NCBI GenBank assembly: GCA_015231885.1
Contig: JADGAT010000003.1
Coordinates: 1 to 57,934, forward strand
Length of the DNA stretch: 57,934 bases
Direction: 5' to 3'
Source of the DNA: SAR324 cluster bacterium
Lineage (GTDB): Bacteria > SAR324 > NAC60-12
Part shown: positions 17,720 through 26,997 of the stretch, in pieces
How the letters are laid out: each line of letters opens with the position of its first letter
Numbering within the stretch: the first letter of the stretch is position 1
Program-made: the position numbers and the translations under genes
Notes under the pieces: generated by a model
The model's database searches: none
Seen by the model: only the letters and a program-made list of their open reading frames with translations
Told to the model about the DNA's origin: nothing

Positions 17720-18904
17720 ATGAAAAAAGGCATTATGTGGAAACAAATTGTATTGTGTATATTCGGTTTACTCTTATTTGTTATCCCTGTTCACGCAAAT
17801 GAAGTGATCGCAACAGGATCTGCCGAAATTTACAGCGGAAATGTAGGAAGCGCTCGCAACCAGGCATTGCAGAATGCACAGCGACAAGCTGTAGAGCAAG
17901 GAGTAGGAGCTTTGATTGATTCAAATACCATCTCCGAAAATTTTCAAATCATCAAAGATGAAATCCTTAGTTCCAGTCGTGGGTTTGTCACCAATTATGA
18001 AATCTTGCAAGAAGGCCGCACGGAGGATGGTACGGCATACGAAGTGAAAATTAGAGCAGATGTTTCGGATCAAGGAATTCGTAACAAGTTAACAGCTCTG
18101 CGGATTCTGCATAAAAAAATGGGCAACAAACGTTTGATGATCGTTTATCATAAACGAGACACCAAAGCGTCTTCCAGAAAATTTCAAACCATTCCATCCC
18201 TTTTGGGAACTTTGCGGGATGAATTCAATACGGCAGGTTTTCGCGTGTTCAATGACCGGGTGATGGATAATGTTTATAAGGCCATTGAAGTGGCCACGGT
18301 CGTGGACCGCCCAACAGAAAATTTGATTGCCTTGGCCCTGGATCAACAAGCTGAGATTCTGGTAGAAGTAGAATTGGTTGCCGGTAAGCGTGGAAAGCAG
18401 GGAGGATCATTCAATGCCATCAAAGCAGAAGTCCGATTGAGTGTTTATGATGTCAGTACCGGTCGGCAAATTGCAGATGTGATTGGGTCTGGCAAGAAGC
18501 TTTCTACAGGACGTGTGGGGGCTTTTGATATTCATAAAGATTTAACCACTGCCAGTGGTACGGCGGCAAGAAAGGCCGCAACAGGTGCCATCAGTAAAAT
18601 TACAGATTATTACCAGTCTATAGGCGACCAGGGATTTGCCTATTTGATTGTGTTGCGAAACTATACCCAGGATGAAGAAGATCAAATTCTTGATTATCTG
18701 GAAAGCACTCCAGGATTCAAAGATATTAGTGAACTGAAAAATTCACCCAATTATTTGGAAATTGAATTGTTTTCCTCCGAATCCAAAAGCCGTCTACGAA
18801 GAAAAATCCGTCGTGATTTACAGCAAAAAAATATTGAGTTGATGGCTCAGGAAACATCTGGAAATCGTTTACTTTTTATGAAACCTGGTACAGAGAATCA
18901 TTAG
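17720..18904 (+). CDS. Periplasmic protein with FlgT-like N-terminal domain
   Basis: A 394-residue exported protein. The signal peptide probably ends at VHA (residue 26). The segment after it, with NEVIATGSAEIY and the ARNQALQNAQRQAVEQG helix, resembles the N-terminal domain of flagellar assembly protein FlgT and LPP20-type proteins. Later parts show two more alpha/beta repeats consistent with a FlgT-like layout. In flagellated vibrios FlgT helps build the basal-body ring; here no flagellar gene is present, and the neighbours are a prepilin and a lipoprotein. A general envelope-ring role is more likely than a flagellar one. Confidence 0.6.
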   Translation: MKKGIMWKQIVLCIFGLLLFVIPVHANEVIATGSAEIYSGNVGSARNQALQNAQRQAVEQGVGALIDSNTISENFQIIKDEILSSSRGFVTNYEILQEGRTEDGTAYEVKIRADVSDQGIRNKLTALRILHKKMGNKRLMIVYHKRDTKASSRKFQTIPSLLGTLRDEFNTAGFRVFNDRVMDNVYKAIEVATVVDRPTENLIALALDQQAEILVEVELVAGKRGKQGGSFNAIKAEVRLSVYDVSTGRQIADVIGSGKKLSTGRVGAFDIHKDLTTASGTAARKAATGAISKITDYYQSIGDQGFAYLIVLRNYTQDEEDQILDYLESTPGFKDISELKNSPNYLEIELFSSESKSRLRRKIRRDLQQKNIELMAQETSGNRLLFMKPGTENH

Positions 18905-18914
18905 CCCTTTGATT

Positions 18915-20219
18915 ATGCCTGAAAGACCTAGAGTTTCTTTTCATACATTAGGCTGCCGCTTAAACCAGGCAGAGACTTCCACGATTCTCAAGAGTTTCGT
19001 AGAAAATGATTATGAAATAGTTCCTTTCTCAGAGCCTGCACATATATGTGTCATCAATACATGTACAGTGACTGAGCACAGTGATGCTAAAAACCGCCAG
19101 ATCATACGATCCATTCACCGTAAAAACCCGGAGGTGTGTATTGCCGTCATCGGTTGTTATTCCCAAATGGCTGCAGAAGAAATCAAAAAACTGGATGGCG
19201 TGAAGCTCGTCATTGGTAATGCAGAGAAACTCAACCTGGTTTCTTACATCGAACAGGCACAGCAAAGAAACACACCACTTATCATCAATTCTAAAATCGC
19301 ACGGGAAGCCTTTACGGAACCTGTCTTTCAGCAAGATAATCAAACAACTCGTGCTCATCTTAAAATACAGGATGGTTGTGATTTCATGTGCTCGTTTTGT
19401 ATCATTCCTTTTTCCAGGGGACGCAGTCGTTCCAGGCATTCTCAAAACATCACAGATGAAGCAACAACATTGATTGCAGGGGGAGCAAAAGAAATTGTTC
19501 TAACAGGAGTTAATGTGGGAACCTATTGGGATGATAAAAAAACACTCGTGGATGTTGTTGATATGCTGGATCAATTGCCTGATTTAAAACGGATTCGGAT
19601 CAGTTCAATCGAGCCTACCACTCTTTCTCGTTCCCTTTTAATCAGAATGGCTGACTGCCATCACAAATTAGTACCTTATTTGCACCTGCCGCTCCAGTCT
19701 GGATCAAATACCATCCTTGCAGAGATGAAACGCCAATATACGAGAGAAAGCTATATTGAAGAAATGAGAAGTGCGTTTGAACAAGTCCCGGATCTTTGTA
19801 TAGGTACTGATGTGATGGTGGGCTTTCCTGGAGAAACAGAGATTGAATTTGAAAAAACGCTCCAGCTGTTGGATTCGTTACCGTTTGCTTATTTTCATGT
19901 ATTTCCTTTTTCAGAAAGGAAAGGCACTCCGGCAGCCAAATTGAATCAGAAAGTCCATTCTAAAGAAAAAAAAGAGCGTAGTACCATGTTGCGGGAACTA
20001 AGCCAGGAAAAACGATCTTCTTTTTATCAAGATTTTATAGGAAAAATACGACCAGTTTTGTTTGAAACACCAAAGATGGCAGGAGAGTCGGTAGGGTACA
20101 CAGACAACTATATCAAGGTTTGTCTTCCCGAACCCTTAGGAGCGGAATTGACAAACCAGATGTTACCTGTGCGGCTGCTAGAATATCAAAAAGACGTGAT
20201 GGCCGGACAATTGGTTTAA
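18915..20219 (+). CDS. mtaB: tRNA (N6-threonylcarbamoyladenosine-37-C2) methylthiotransferase MtaB
   Basis: A 434-residue radical-SAM enzyme that converts t6A37 to ms2t6A37 in ANN-decoding tRNAs. Cysteines C14, C50 and C81 of the N-terminal UPF0004 domain bind one iron-sulfur cluster. The radical SAM triad is C155, C159 and C162 in CDFMCSFC. A TRAM-like C-terminal segment follows. The GCRLNQAE start is typical of MtaB rather than MiaB. I use ATG at 18915; an in-frame TTG lies at 18909. It sits ten bases after the FlgT-like gene. TsaD at 46608, also in this window, belongs to the pathway that makes its t6A substrate. Confidence 0.9.
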   Translation: MPERPRVSFHTLGCRLNQAETSTILKSFVENDYEIVPFSEPAHICVINTCTVTEHSDAKNRQIIRSIHRKNPEVCIAVIGCYSQMAAEEIKKLDGVKLVIGNAEKLNLVSYIEQAQQRNTPLIINSKIAREAFTEPVFQQDNQTTRAHLKIQDGCDFMCSFCIIPFSRGRSRSRHSQNITDEATTLIAGGAKEIVLTGVNVGTYWDDKKTLVDVVDMLDQLPDLKRIRISSIEPTTLSRSLLIRMADCHHKLVPYLHLPLQSGSNTILAEMKRQYTRESYIEEMRSAFEQVPDLCIGTDVMVGFPGETEIEFEKTLQLLDSLPFAYFHVFPFSERKGTPAAKLNQKVHSKEKKERSTMLRELSQEKRSSFYQDFIGKIRPVLFETPKMAGESVGYTDNYIKVCLPEPLGAELTNQMLPVRLLEYQKDVMAGQLV

Positions 20220-20221
20220 AT

Positions 20222-20572
<351 letters not shown>

Positions 20573-20643
20573 TTATCTAAATGGAATTGAGCAGAGCGGG
20601 TATTTGGCTCTTTCCTGATGTTTTACTTCATGATCATTTGTTT

Positions 20644-21600
20644 ATGGACCAATATGAACTAGAAGCAATCATAAGCCAATACAGGGTTTACTTGCAAGTT
20701 GAAAAAGGTTTGCAGCCTGGAACATATACGGTTTATTTGAGCGCTGTTCAGTATTTTGTTTCATTTTGTACTGAATATCACGATCAATTGTTTTTACCAG
20801 ACCAATGGCAGCTTTCAGATCTTGGTATCCGAGAATTAGAGTTTTTTCTTCGGGAACACCTGAAGTCCAGGAAGTGGAAGACAAATACGGTCATATCGTA
20901 TCTCAACAGTGTTCGTTCATTCTTCCGTTTTCTTCATGAAAAACAATTTATTAAAAAAAATCCGATCCGGCATTTTACAATGAAGCAGCAAATGCAGGAA
21001 TTGATATTTTCGAATATTAGTGAGGAAGAAATCCGGCAACTGTTCCAAAAACCAGTTGAACAAACCTTTGACGGCTACCTTAATCGCTTGTTGCTGGAAA
21101 TGTTTTATGGTTTAGGAATCACTCCTTCCAAACTAGTAAAAATTGATTTTGTGGAATTAGATAAAGAGAATGGAAAAATAAAGATTACTTCTGGAAAACA
21201 AATAAGAATTTTGCCAATCGCATTACCTGCCATTGAGGTATTGAAACATTACCTGATGAAACGTCGCATCATTCTGGAACAAACAAAGTCTCAAGTTTCT
21301 GCTTTCTTGATCAACCATGGAGGTAAAAAGTTGACAAGGAAAAAAGTCGGTGAGATTCTCAAAAAAGAGTTAGAGGGTATTGGATTGATTGGGGAACGTG
21401 TTCATATACTCAGAAATCTCTCTACAAAACATTTTGCTGATCATGGTGCCGATGTGAGATCGTTGCAGAAACATCGGGATATGAAGAGACTCTCTACGTT
21501 AGAGGCATTCAAGAATGAAACGTTTGATACGGTGTTGCAACAATTTAAAAAATTACATATTAGAGAGGAACAAACAAAGAACAAAGATGCTGATCCTTAA
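20644..21600 (+). CDS. Tyrosine-recombinase-fold (Xer-like) protein lacking key catalytic residues
   Basis: About 318 residues with the XerC/XerD plan: a SAM-like N-terminal DNA-binding domain (ends near residue 110) and a C-terminal catalytic fold. Aligned by eye to Xer proteins, box II keeps H254 and R257 in HILR, and a Lys remains in SGK. Box I Arg is replaced by Thr160 (GITPSKL where Xer has GLRVSEL), the second His by Met280, and the nucleophilic Tyr by Phe289 (TLEAFK). It should bind DNA but not cut it. The frame reaches ATG at 20581, only 20 bases from glnB; ATG 20644 leaves room for the divergent promoters. The reading frame is intact, so this is not an obvious pseudogene. Confidence 0.75.
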   Translation: MDQYELEAIISQYRVYLQVEKGLQPGTYTVYLSAVQYFVSFCTEYHDQLFLPDQWQLSDLGIRELEFFLREHLKSRKWKTNTVISYLNSVRSFFRFLHEKQFIKKNPIRHFTMKQQMQELIFSNISEEEIRQLFQKPVEQTFDGYLNRLLLEMFYGLGITPSKLVKIDFVELDKENGKIKITSGKQIRILPIALPAIEVLKHYLMKRRIILEQTKSQVSAFLINHGGKKLTRKKVGEILKKELEGIGLIGERVHILRNLSTKHFADHGADVRSLQKHRDMKRLSTLEAFKNETFDTVLQQFKKLHIREEQTKNKDADP

Positions 21601-22262
21601 TGAGTAAATAAACTGGTCTCCCATCCATCATCTAAATCTCCATAACCATTAACCAGGAGTTCAACCAGAGTAGGTAAGACTGCCTGTGCTTTAGAATTCA
21701 AGTCTTCCAGGGATCCTCCTGTGGCCAATTGATTTCTGCGTTTCAGCATTTCTTGCAGATGCTGATAAACCTCTATAAGATGCAGCACATCATGGGCCGC
21801 ATATTTCAGTTGCTTACTATTTAAGTCCGTGCGTGACCAATCGGTTTGCTGCTGCTGCTTTTCTATTTTGATGTCCAGCAACTCTGCCACAAGGTCCTTG
21901 AGGCCGTGAAAATCTGTATAAGTACGAACCAGTTTACTCATCACCTTTGTGCAGCAAAATGGAGCCACATCAATACCGAGGGACGTTTTGAAAAATGCGA
22001 CATCTGTCAGAGCAAAATGAAATATTTTCAGAACCTGAGGAGCTTCCATTAATTTTTTCAGATTAGGTGTGGTGATTTCAGACTCAGGCTTTACTAGACA
22101 AACAGTGGATTGATCGTCACATAATTGTACCAGGCAAATTTCATCTCGTAAAAGTCGTAGACCATGTAGTTCGGTATCAACGGCAATGACTCCTTGCTTC
22201 ATATAATGAGATAATAATTTATCAGGAATATCTGGTGACGTTTTGTAATTTGTTGCAGACAT
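21597..22262 (-). CDS. RNase D-like 3'-5' exonuclease (DEDDy)
   Basis: A 221-residue exonuclease-domain protein. The DEDDy residues are visible: D29 and E31 in VDTELHG, D87 in HFALTDVAFF, and Y154/D158 in YAAHD. These bind two metal ions and trim RNA 3' ends, as in RNase D, which matures tRNAs. The protein is shorter than RNase D and lacks the HRDC domains, so the substrate may be different. Four bases overlap the end of the convergent Xer-like gene. A 157-base gap separates it from the RapZ-like gene upstream. Confidence 0.85.
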   Translation of the reverse strand: MSATNYKTSPDIPDKLLSHYMKQGVIAVDTELHGLRLLRDEICLVQLCDDQSTVCLVKPESEITTPNLKKLMEAPQVLKIFHFALTDVAFFKTSLGIDVAPFCCTKVMSKLVRTYTDFHGLKDLVAELLDIKIEKQQQQTDWSRTDLNSKQLKYAAHDVLHLIEVYQHLQEMLKRRNQLATGGSLEDLNSKAQAVLPTLVELLVNGYGDLDDGWETSLFTH

Positions 22263-22419
22263 AATAATTCTCAGGTGGTTGTTAATGGCATCGAATGATT
22301 ATTTTTTACTTCTCCATTCGTGAAATGTCAACATTCTCAATCTGTTTCACTGTTATATAGGAAGAGAAGCAGGAGGCAGGCCAAACTTGCAAAAATCTTG
22401 ACAGCACCAGTATAAATTT

Positions 22420-22824
22420 TCATTTTGGCCATTGTGGTTGTTCTGTATGGACGACCTGCAGTGAGATCCCTTCCTGTGTTTTTAAATACATTCGTAAAAG
22501 TTCTGCTTGATACACAGAACGGTGTTGACCTCCTGTGCATCCAAAAGAAACCATCAAGTTGGTAAACTTTCTTTCTAAATAATTGTCAATAGACAATTGC
22601 ACAAGGATCGCACAAGATTCTGCAAAGATTTGTACGACAGCATATCGCTTTAAATAAGCTTGGACAGGTGTATCCAGACCAGTCAATGAACGATATTTTT
22701 CGTCCCTTCCAGGGTTTGGCAAACAGCGGCAGTCAAAGACAAATCCACCGTTATTTTCTGTCGAGTCTGCAGGAATTCCAGATCGCTGATAACCAAAACT
22801 ATAAATTCGAATTGCAAGATCCAT
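22420..22824 (-). CDS. Stand-alone RapZ C-terminal domain protein
   Basis: A 134-residue protein matching only the C-terminal half of RapZ: SFGYQRSGIP, FVFDCRCLPNP, LTGLD and the FGCTGGQHRSV motif. Full RapZ (about 285 residues) has an N-terminal P-loop ATPase-like domain, absent here. In enterobacteria the C-terminal domain binds the sRNA GlmZ and GlcN6P and controls glmS. Here GlmZ is not expected, so the conserved RNA or sugar-phosphate pocket may serve another role. The gene follows pheS on the same strand with a 14-base gap. Confidence 0.8.
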   Translation of the reverse strand: MDLAIRIYSFGYQRSGIPADSTENNGGFVFDCRCLPNPGRDEKYRSLTGLDTPVQAYLKRYAVVQIFAESCAILVQLSIDNYLERKFTNLMVSFGCTGGQHRSVYQAELLRMYLKTQEGISLQVVHTEQPQWPK

Positions 22825-22838
22825 GATGCAGAGAATGT

Positions 22839-23861
22839 CTAAAATTGTTGAATAAAATCAAGGTCATTTCCATAAAAACTGCGAATATCGTTAATCCCAT
22901 GCTTCAACATGGCAGGTCGTTCTACTCCCAGTCCAAATGCAAAACCGCTCCACTCTTTTGGATCATAGCCTCCATTCCTCAAAACAACAGGATGGACCAT
23001 GCCTGCACCACCAACCTCCAGCCAGTTTGTGTATTTGCATACCCGACAACCCTTACCACTACACAATATACAGTCCATGTCAATTTCGATACTGGGTTCT
23101 GTAAATGGAAAATAGCTTCCTCGAATTCGAATTTTTCTGGCCGGGCCATATAACTTATGGGCAAATTCTGTCATGACTCCTATCAAGTCCGTCATTTTGA
23201 TATTGTGGCCAACAGTAAGGCCTTCTACTTGGTAAAACTGATGCTCAGAGCGTGGGGTGATTTGCTCATAACGATAGACTTTTCCTGGTAAAATCACTCG
23301 GATGGGGTTTGGATGGTATTCTTTCATGGCTCGAATTTGTCCAGGAGACGTATGAGTTCGTAATACCACTTGGTCATTGATCCAAAAAGTATCCCACATA
23401 TCCCGTGCTGGATGATAGGCCGGGATATTCAAAAGTTGAAAATTGTATTCGTCACTTTCTACTTCAGGTGCGTCATATATTTGAAATCCCATTTGACTGA
23501 AAATTTCATTAATTTTCCGCAGCATTTGTGTACTGATATGCAAACGTCCACGTTGATACAACCGACCTGGCAGGGAGACATCAATCTCATCATCTGCCAG
23601 TGCTTGATTCAACTTCTCTTCTTGCAAACTTTGCTGACGTGCATCAAAAAATTCTTTCAAAGATTGTTTAACTTCGTTAGCTGCTTGCCCTACAATCGGC
23701 CGCTCTTCTGCCGATAGCTGCCCTAACTGCTTAAGAAACTGAGTGAGTTCTCCCTTTTTAGAAAGATACTGCTTGTGCCACTCCGCAAGCTGCATGACTT
23801 CTGTAAATGCATTTAACTCGCGAAGAGCTTTTTCTTTTAATGTATTGAGTTGATCTAACAT
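22839..23861 (-). CDS. pheS: Phenylalanine--tRNA ligase alpha subunit
   Basis: A 340-residue class II synthetase subunit, the normal length. The N-terminal coiled coil is followed by the catalytic core with HPARDMWDTFW (motif 1 region), RTHTSPGQIRAM, the EHQFYQVEGL motif 2 area and the C-terminal GFAFGLGVERPAML motif 3. It charges tRNA-Phe as part of an alpha2-beta2 enzyme. In most bacteria pheT follows directly; here a RapZ-like gene does, so the beta subunit is encoded elsewhere. Confidence 0.95.
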   Translation of the reverse strand: MLDQLNTLKEKALRELNAFTEVMQLAEWHKQYLSKKGELTQFLKQLGQLSAEERPIVGQAANEVKQSLKEFFDARQQSLQEEKLNQALADDEIDVSLPGRLYQRGRLHISTQMLRKINEIFSQMGFQIYDAPEVESDEYNFQLLNIPAYHPARDMWDTFWINDQVVLRTHTSPGQIRAMKEYHPNPIRVILPGKVYRYEQITPRSEHQFYQVEGLTVGHNIKMTDLIGVMTEFAHKLYGPARKIRIRGSYFPFTEPSIEIDMDCILCSGKGCRVCKYTNWLEVGGAGMVHPVVLRNGGYDPKEWSGFAFGLGVERPAMLKHGINDIRSFYGNDLDFIQQF

Positions 23862-23956
23862 AAATCCATTCTATTCAAGTGCATAATGCCAAAATATTAT
23901 TTTTGAAATCCTATTGCATTTTTGGCGAAATCTCAAACTTCTATGTTGGTTGCTTT

Positions 23957-25168
23957 TTAGTCGTTTTCTACTGCATGCCGAAAACCGTCTACATCATCAA
24001 GGTGACGTTCGATACGTCGACAAAACTGAATGAAAGAGATCCTGCGACTGCTTTGCTCTTTTAATACTCTTGTATTAGGGGATGCTGAGACAAATTGAAG
24101 TGGATCAATTCCGCAGTGAGTTAACCAGTACAGCCAGTCGTTGAAGGTTTTATACTCATCCTCTGTGGGAAACTGAAAAGACTCTGGAGAAATAGAGTCA
24201 TAGGACTGCTTTTCGGAAAGAGGATGGGCTTGCTCCATTGCTGGTCCTTTGGGATTTTTATTTTCGTACGATTGATTGAGACGAAAGCCATTTGAATACA
24301 TATCTGCGAATTTTTGAAAAACTTCTTGGAATGAGTCCTTATTTTCGACTTTCCTTTCCATACGATATCCAAATTGCTGAAAAGAAATGGGCCGTGTACT
24401 ATCCACTTTAATGGCTGAAGACGAAAATTGCTGCAGATCAATTCCATTTTTTAAAAATTGTTCACACCAGTCATTAAATGACAGGTATGCTTCGTTAAGA
24501 TTTTTTAATGGCTGATCGTCCGAGGATGATTGTTCCCCATGGGCAGTTTGATTTTTTGACGGGAGACTCTGTTGCGTGACAGTGGGGTCTGCCGGATTTT
24601 CAGTAGCGTTTTGACCTGCAGGAAAAAGGGGAGGATTGGCTTTGGATAACTGATGAGACGCTAACTCTTTTTCCAAATGCAAATGCTTTTGTATCAGTTC
24701 TTTCTCTTGAATACCTGCAGACGGTATTGAAAAAGATGGTTTCTCAGTCATAGTGTGGGTGTTGAGGATAGACTGAGTATTCGTATTGATACGATTTTCT
24801 AAATTTAAAACGTGCTTCTGTAATTTTTTTAGATCGTTCGAAAGCTGGAAAATATGCTGCCGTAAAAAACTTTGGTTGTTTTCAAAAGGAAAATTTGCAG
24901 GCATGACGATGATGTTGTGTTCATATAACCAACCGGGGGTTGTTAATTTTTTTATCCATTCCGGATGGTTTTGTAAATCATCTTCACACAAGCTGAGAAA
25001 GATTTGGAAATTAATTTCCTCATCTGGAATAATTCCTGTTTTGGGTGTTAAAGAAACGGATAATCCAATATGATGAAGCCATTTTTTCCATTGATCCCAT
25101 TTTTTTTTTGTTTCCAAATGTTGCCAATGCTTAGACAGCTGATCTTCCAGTATGTCAACGGCCTTCAT
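23957..25168 (-). CDS. Protein with repeated FNDW/GID/QF modules, coupled to lpxA
   Basis: A 403-residue protein I do not recognise. It contains an internal repeat of about 60 residues. Copy B starts near residue 229 and copy C near 340, sharing FNDW, GID, QF, R-x-ISF-x-QF, R-x-ER and a late D-x-F. A weaker copy A (WDQW...HIG) lies near 24-60. A coiled coil (about 98-130) and a low-complexity Ser/Pro/Gln linker (about 140-225) separate copies A and B. There is no signal peptide or membrane helix, so it is probably cytoplasmic. Its ATG overlaps the lpxA stop as TAATG, a sign of translational coupling. Confidence 0.6.
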   Translation of the reverse strand: MKAVDILEDQLSKHWQHLETKKKWDQWKKWLHHIGLSVSLTPKTGIIPDEEINFQIFLSLCEDDLQNHPEWIKKLTTPGWLYEHNIIVMPANFPFENNQSFLRQHIFQLSNDLKKLQKHVLNLENRINTNTQSILNTHTMTEKPSFSIPSAGIQEKELIQKHLHLEKELASHQLSKANPPLFPAGQNATENPADPTVTQQSLPSKNQTAHGEQSSSDDQPLKNLNEAYLSFNDWCEQFLKNGIDLQQFSSSAIKVDSTRPISFQQFGYRMERKVENKDSFQEVFQKFADMYSNGFRLNQSYENKNPKGPAMEQAHPLSEKQSYDSISPESFQFPTEDEYKTFNDWLYWLTHCGIDPLQFVSASPNTRVLKEQSSRRISFIQFCRRIERHLDDVDGFRHAVEND

Positions 25169-25944
25169 TATTTTTTCACTCCTCCTTCAACTGAACGGGC
25201 AAAATCAATGAATAGCCGAATTTCGTCTAAATGGCCATATTGCTCTTCAATGGTGCGCAATGCATCTTTTTCATTCATCTCAGAGCGGAAAAAAACTCGA
25301 TGGACATCCATAATATTATTGATCGCATCCCTGGAGTAACCCTGTCGCTTAAGTCCTACGATATTGACCCCTTTGATCTGAACTCGATTGCCATAGCCTG
25401 TTGTATAGGGAGCAATATGCTTATCTACCATTGTTCCTGCACCAAAATAACTATATGAGCCAATTCGCACAAATTGAGTGACTCCATTTTGTCCGCCCAG
25501 TGTGACGTAATCATCTAAGATCACATGACCACTCAATCCTGTATAGTTTGGTAAAATGTTGTAATTCCCGATTTGACAATCGTGTGCGACATGGACATAA
25601 CCCATGAATAAATTGTGATTCCCAATCACGGTTTCGCCACGCCCGACAGCAGTCCCACGATGTACCGAGACTCCTTCTCGAAAAATATTCTGTTCACCAA
25701 TAATCAAGAGAGAATCTTCTTGTTTGTATTTCAAATCCTGGGGCTCAGAACCGATAGTGGAAAATTGGAAAAAAACATTTTGCTTTCCTATGGTCGTATG
25801 CCCCTCTATGACAACATGAGAGTGTACTACACAATCATCGCCTAAAGTCACCTGGGGTCCAATGACACAATATGGACCGATTTCTACATTGTTTCCGATT
25901 TCTGCATCTTTTTCAATAATTGCTGTTGGATGTATTTTGCTCAT
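25168..25944 (-). CDS. lpxA: Acyl-ACP--UDP-N-acetylglucosamine O-acyltransferase
   Basis: A 258-residue left-handed beta-helix enzyme catalysing the first step of lipid A synthesis, acylation of UDP-GlcNAc at O-3. Hexapeptide repeats run from residue 8 to about 185. The catalytic base is H121 in HVAHDCQIGN (H125 in E. coli numbering), and the C-terminal helical domain is present. lpxD and fabZ, its usual neighbours, are not in the window; lpxB lies about 1 kb away on the opposite strand. Confidence 0.95.
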   Translation of the reverse strand: MSKIHPTAIIEKDAEIGNNVEIGPYCVIGPQVTLGDDCVVHSHVVIEGHTTIGKQNVFFQFSTIGSEPQDLKYKQEDSLLIIGEQNIFREGVSVHRGTAVGRGETVIGNHNLFMGYVHVAHDCQIGNYNILPNYTGLSGHVILDDYVTLGGQNGVTQFVRIGSYSYFGAGTMVDKHIAPYTTGYGNRVQIKGVNIVGLKRQGYSRDAINNIMDVHRVFFRSEMNEKDALRTIEEQYGHLDEIRLFIDFARSVEGGVKK

Positions 25945-26208
25945 ATGTCTTATTGCTGTTGGTAATTTTAAATCATTGACTCCTGGAGTGTTGAAGCATT
26001 ATATTGGCAATTTTCTCCAGATTTTCTCCAAAGTAGTTTAAAATACGGGAAAGTCAAGAGCATCCTGGACTTTTTCTTGAGTTCTCGCAAGAAAATCAGT
26101 AACTCGGTTTATGATTTGCATTTCTTGATGAACATTCCAGTTCATTTTCAGAAGTAATAGGAAGGTCTAGTGGATATTGGCCTAAATGATGAGTCTTATA
26201 GAGGGTAT

Positions 26209-26883
26209 ATGAAAATAAAGATTTACTATGTGATTCTTATAATGTTTTTCTTGTTTGCCTCCAATGCGTATGCTGCTAAAATTCACCTGAATAGTGGTGA
26301 ATCACTCAGTGGAAAAATCCAGGGGATGGATGACCAAACCTTGTCATTGGAATCGGACCGCGGTTTTGGAGTCCTTCAGATTGATAAAGCGGATATGCGC
26401 TTGATAGAGTTTGATGGCAATCAGAGAGATTTATCTCGTAAATTTGGCCTCGGATACTACCAAAAAAACCCTGTTGCAGAAGAGTTTAGTATTGGATCAG
26501 CATCCCTCAAATATTGGCTTAACTCAACAGATGCCGTAGATATGTTGATTGGGTACGGAGGCACAATAGAAGGCGGCGATAAGCTGGAAGAAATCTTTAG
26601 CCTGGAAGTCCGCTTTACCAAAGTAGTTCTCCAGGAAGGCAATCATGATGTATACTGGGGCGGTGGTTTGGGATTTATCAGTGTGACTGATGAAGAAACC
26701 CGAACCGATGACACGGGTATTACTTTGCGTGGATTACTGGGGGTCGAATTTTTCTTTGTCAGCTATCCCAACCTTGGTGTATCAGCTGAACTTGGGGTGA
26801 GCAATCAAACCGTGGGAGATCGTACTTCTATGGGAGTTTTTAGTGCTGGATTTCCGACAATGGCAGTACGTTATTATTTCTAA
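26209..26883 (+). CDS. Exported protein, probable small outer-membrane barrel
   Basis: A 224-residue protein with a signal peptide ending AYA (residue 22). The first 50 mature residues form a compact beta module (IHLNSGESLSGKIQGMDDQTLSLES), resembling Sm-like or DUF6-type GxV-x-G segments found on periplasmic proteins. The rest looks like an eight-stranded barrel with a C-terminal VRYYF, a typical outer-membrane aromatic ending. ATG at 26209 has GAGGG five bases upstream; the frame extends to a GTG at 26170 without one. Function unknown. Confidence 0.6.
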   Translation: MKIKIYYVILIMFFLFASNAYAAKIHLNSGESLSGKIQGMDDQTLSLESDRGFGVLQIDKADMRLIEFDGNQRDLSRKFGLGYYQKNPVAEEFSIGSASLKYWLNSTDAVDMLIGYGGTIEGGDKLEEIFSLEVRFTKVVLQEGNHDVYWGGGLGFISVTDEETRTDDTGITLRGLLGVEFFFVSYPNLGVSAELGVSNQTVGDRTSMGVFSAGFPTMAVRYYF

Positions 26884-26997
26884 CGATCAAAGAGCATTAT
26901 AGGAAGAGTTTTTGGCCATGGGTCTTTTTTAGAACTTCAACTCGATATTCCAGTTTTTTTATGGATATAAATCACATTTGGTATCGTTTATGCGTTT

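Noticed and set aside
20581..20643. Upstream extension of the Xer-like gene to ATG 20581
   Set aside because: It would leave only 20 bases to the divergent glnB start and adds residues not seen at Xer N-termini.
23957..25168. The FNDW-repeat protein as a PHA synthase subunit PhaE
   Set aside because: The coiled coil invites this, but there is no phaC nearby, and the repeat and spacing do not match what I recall of PhaE.
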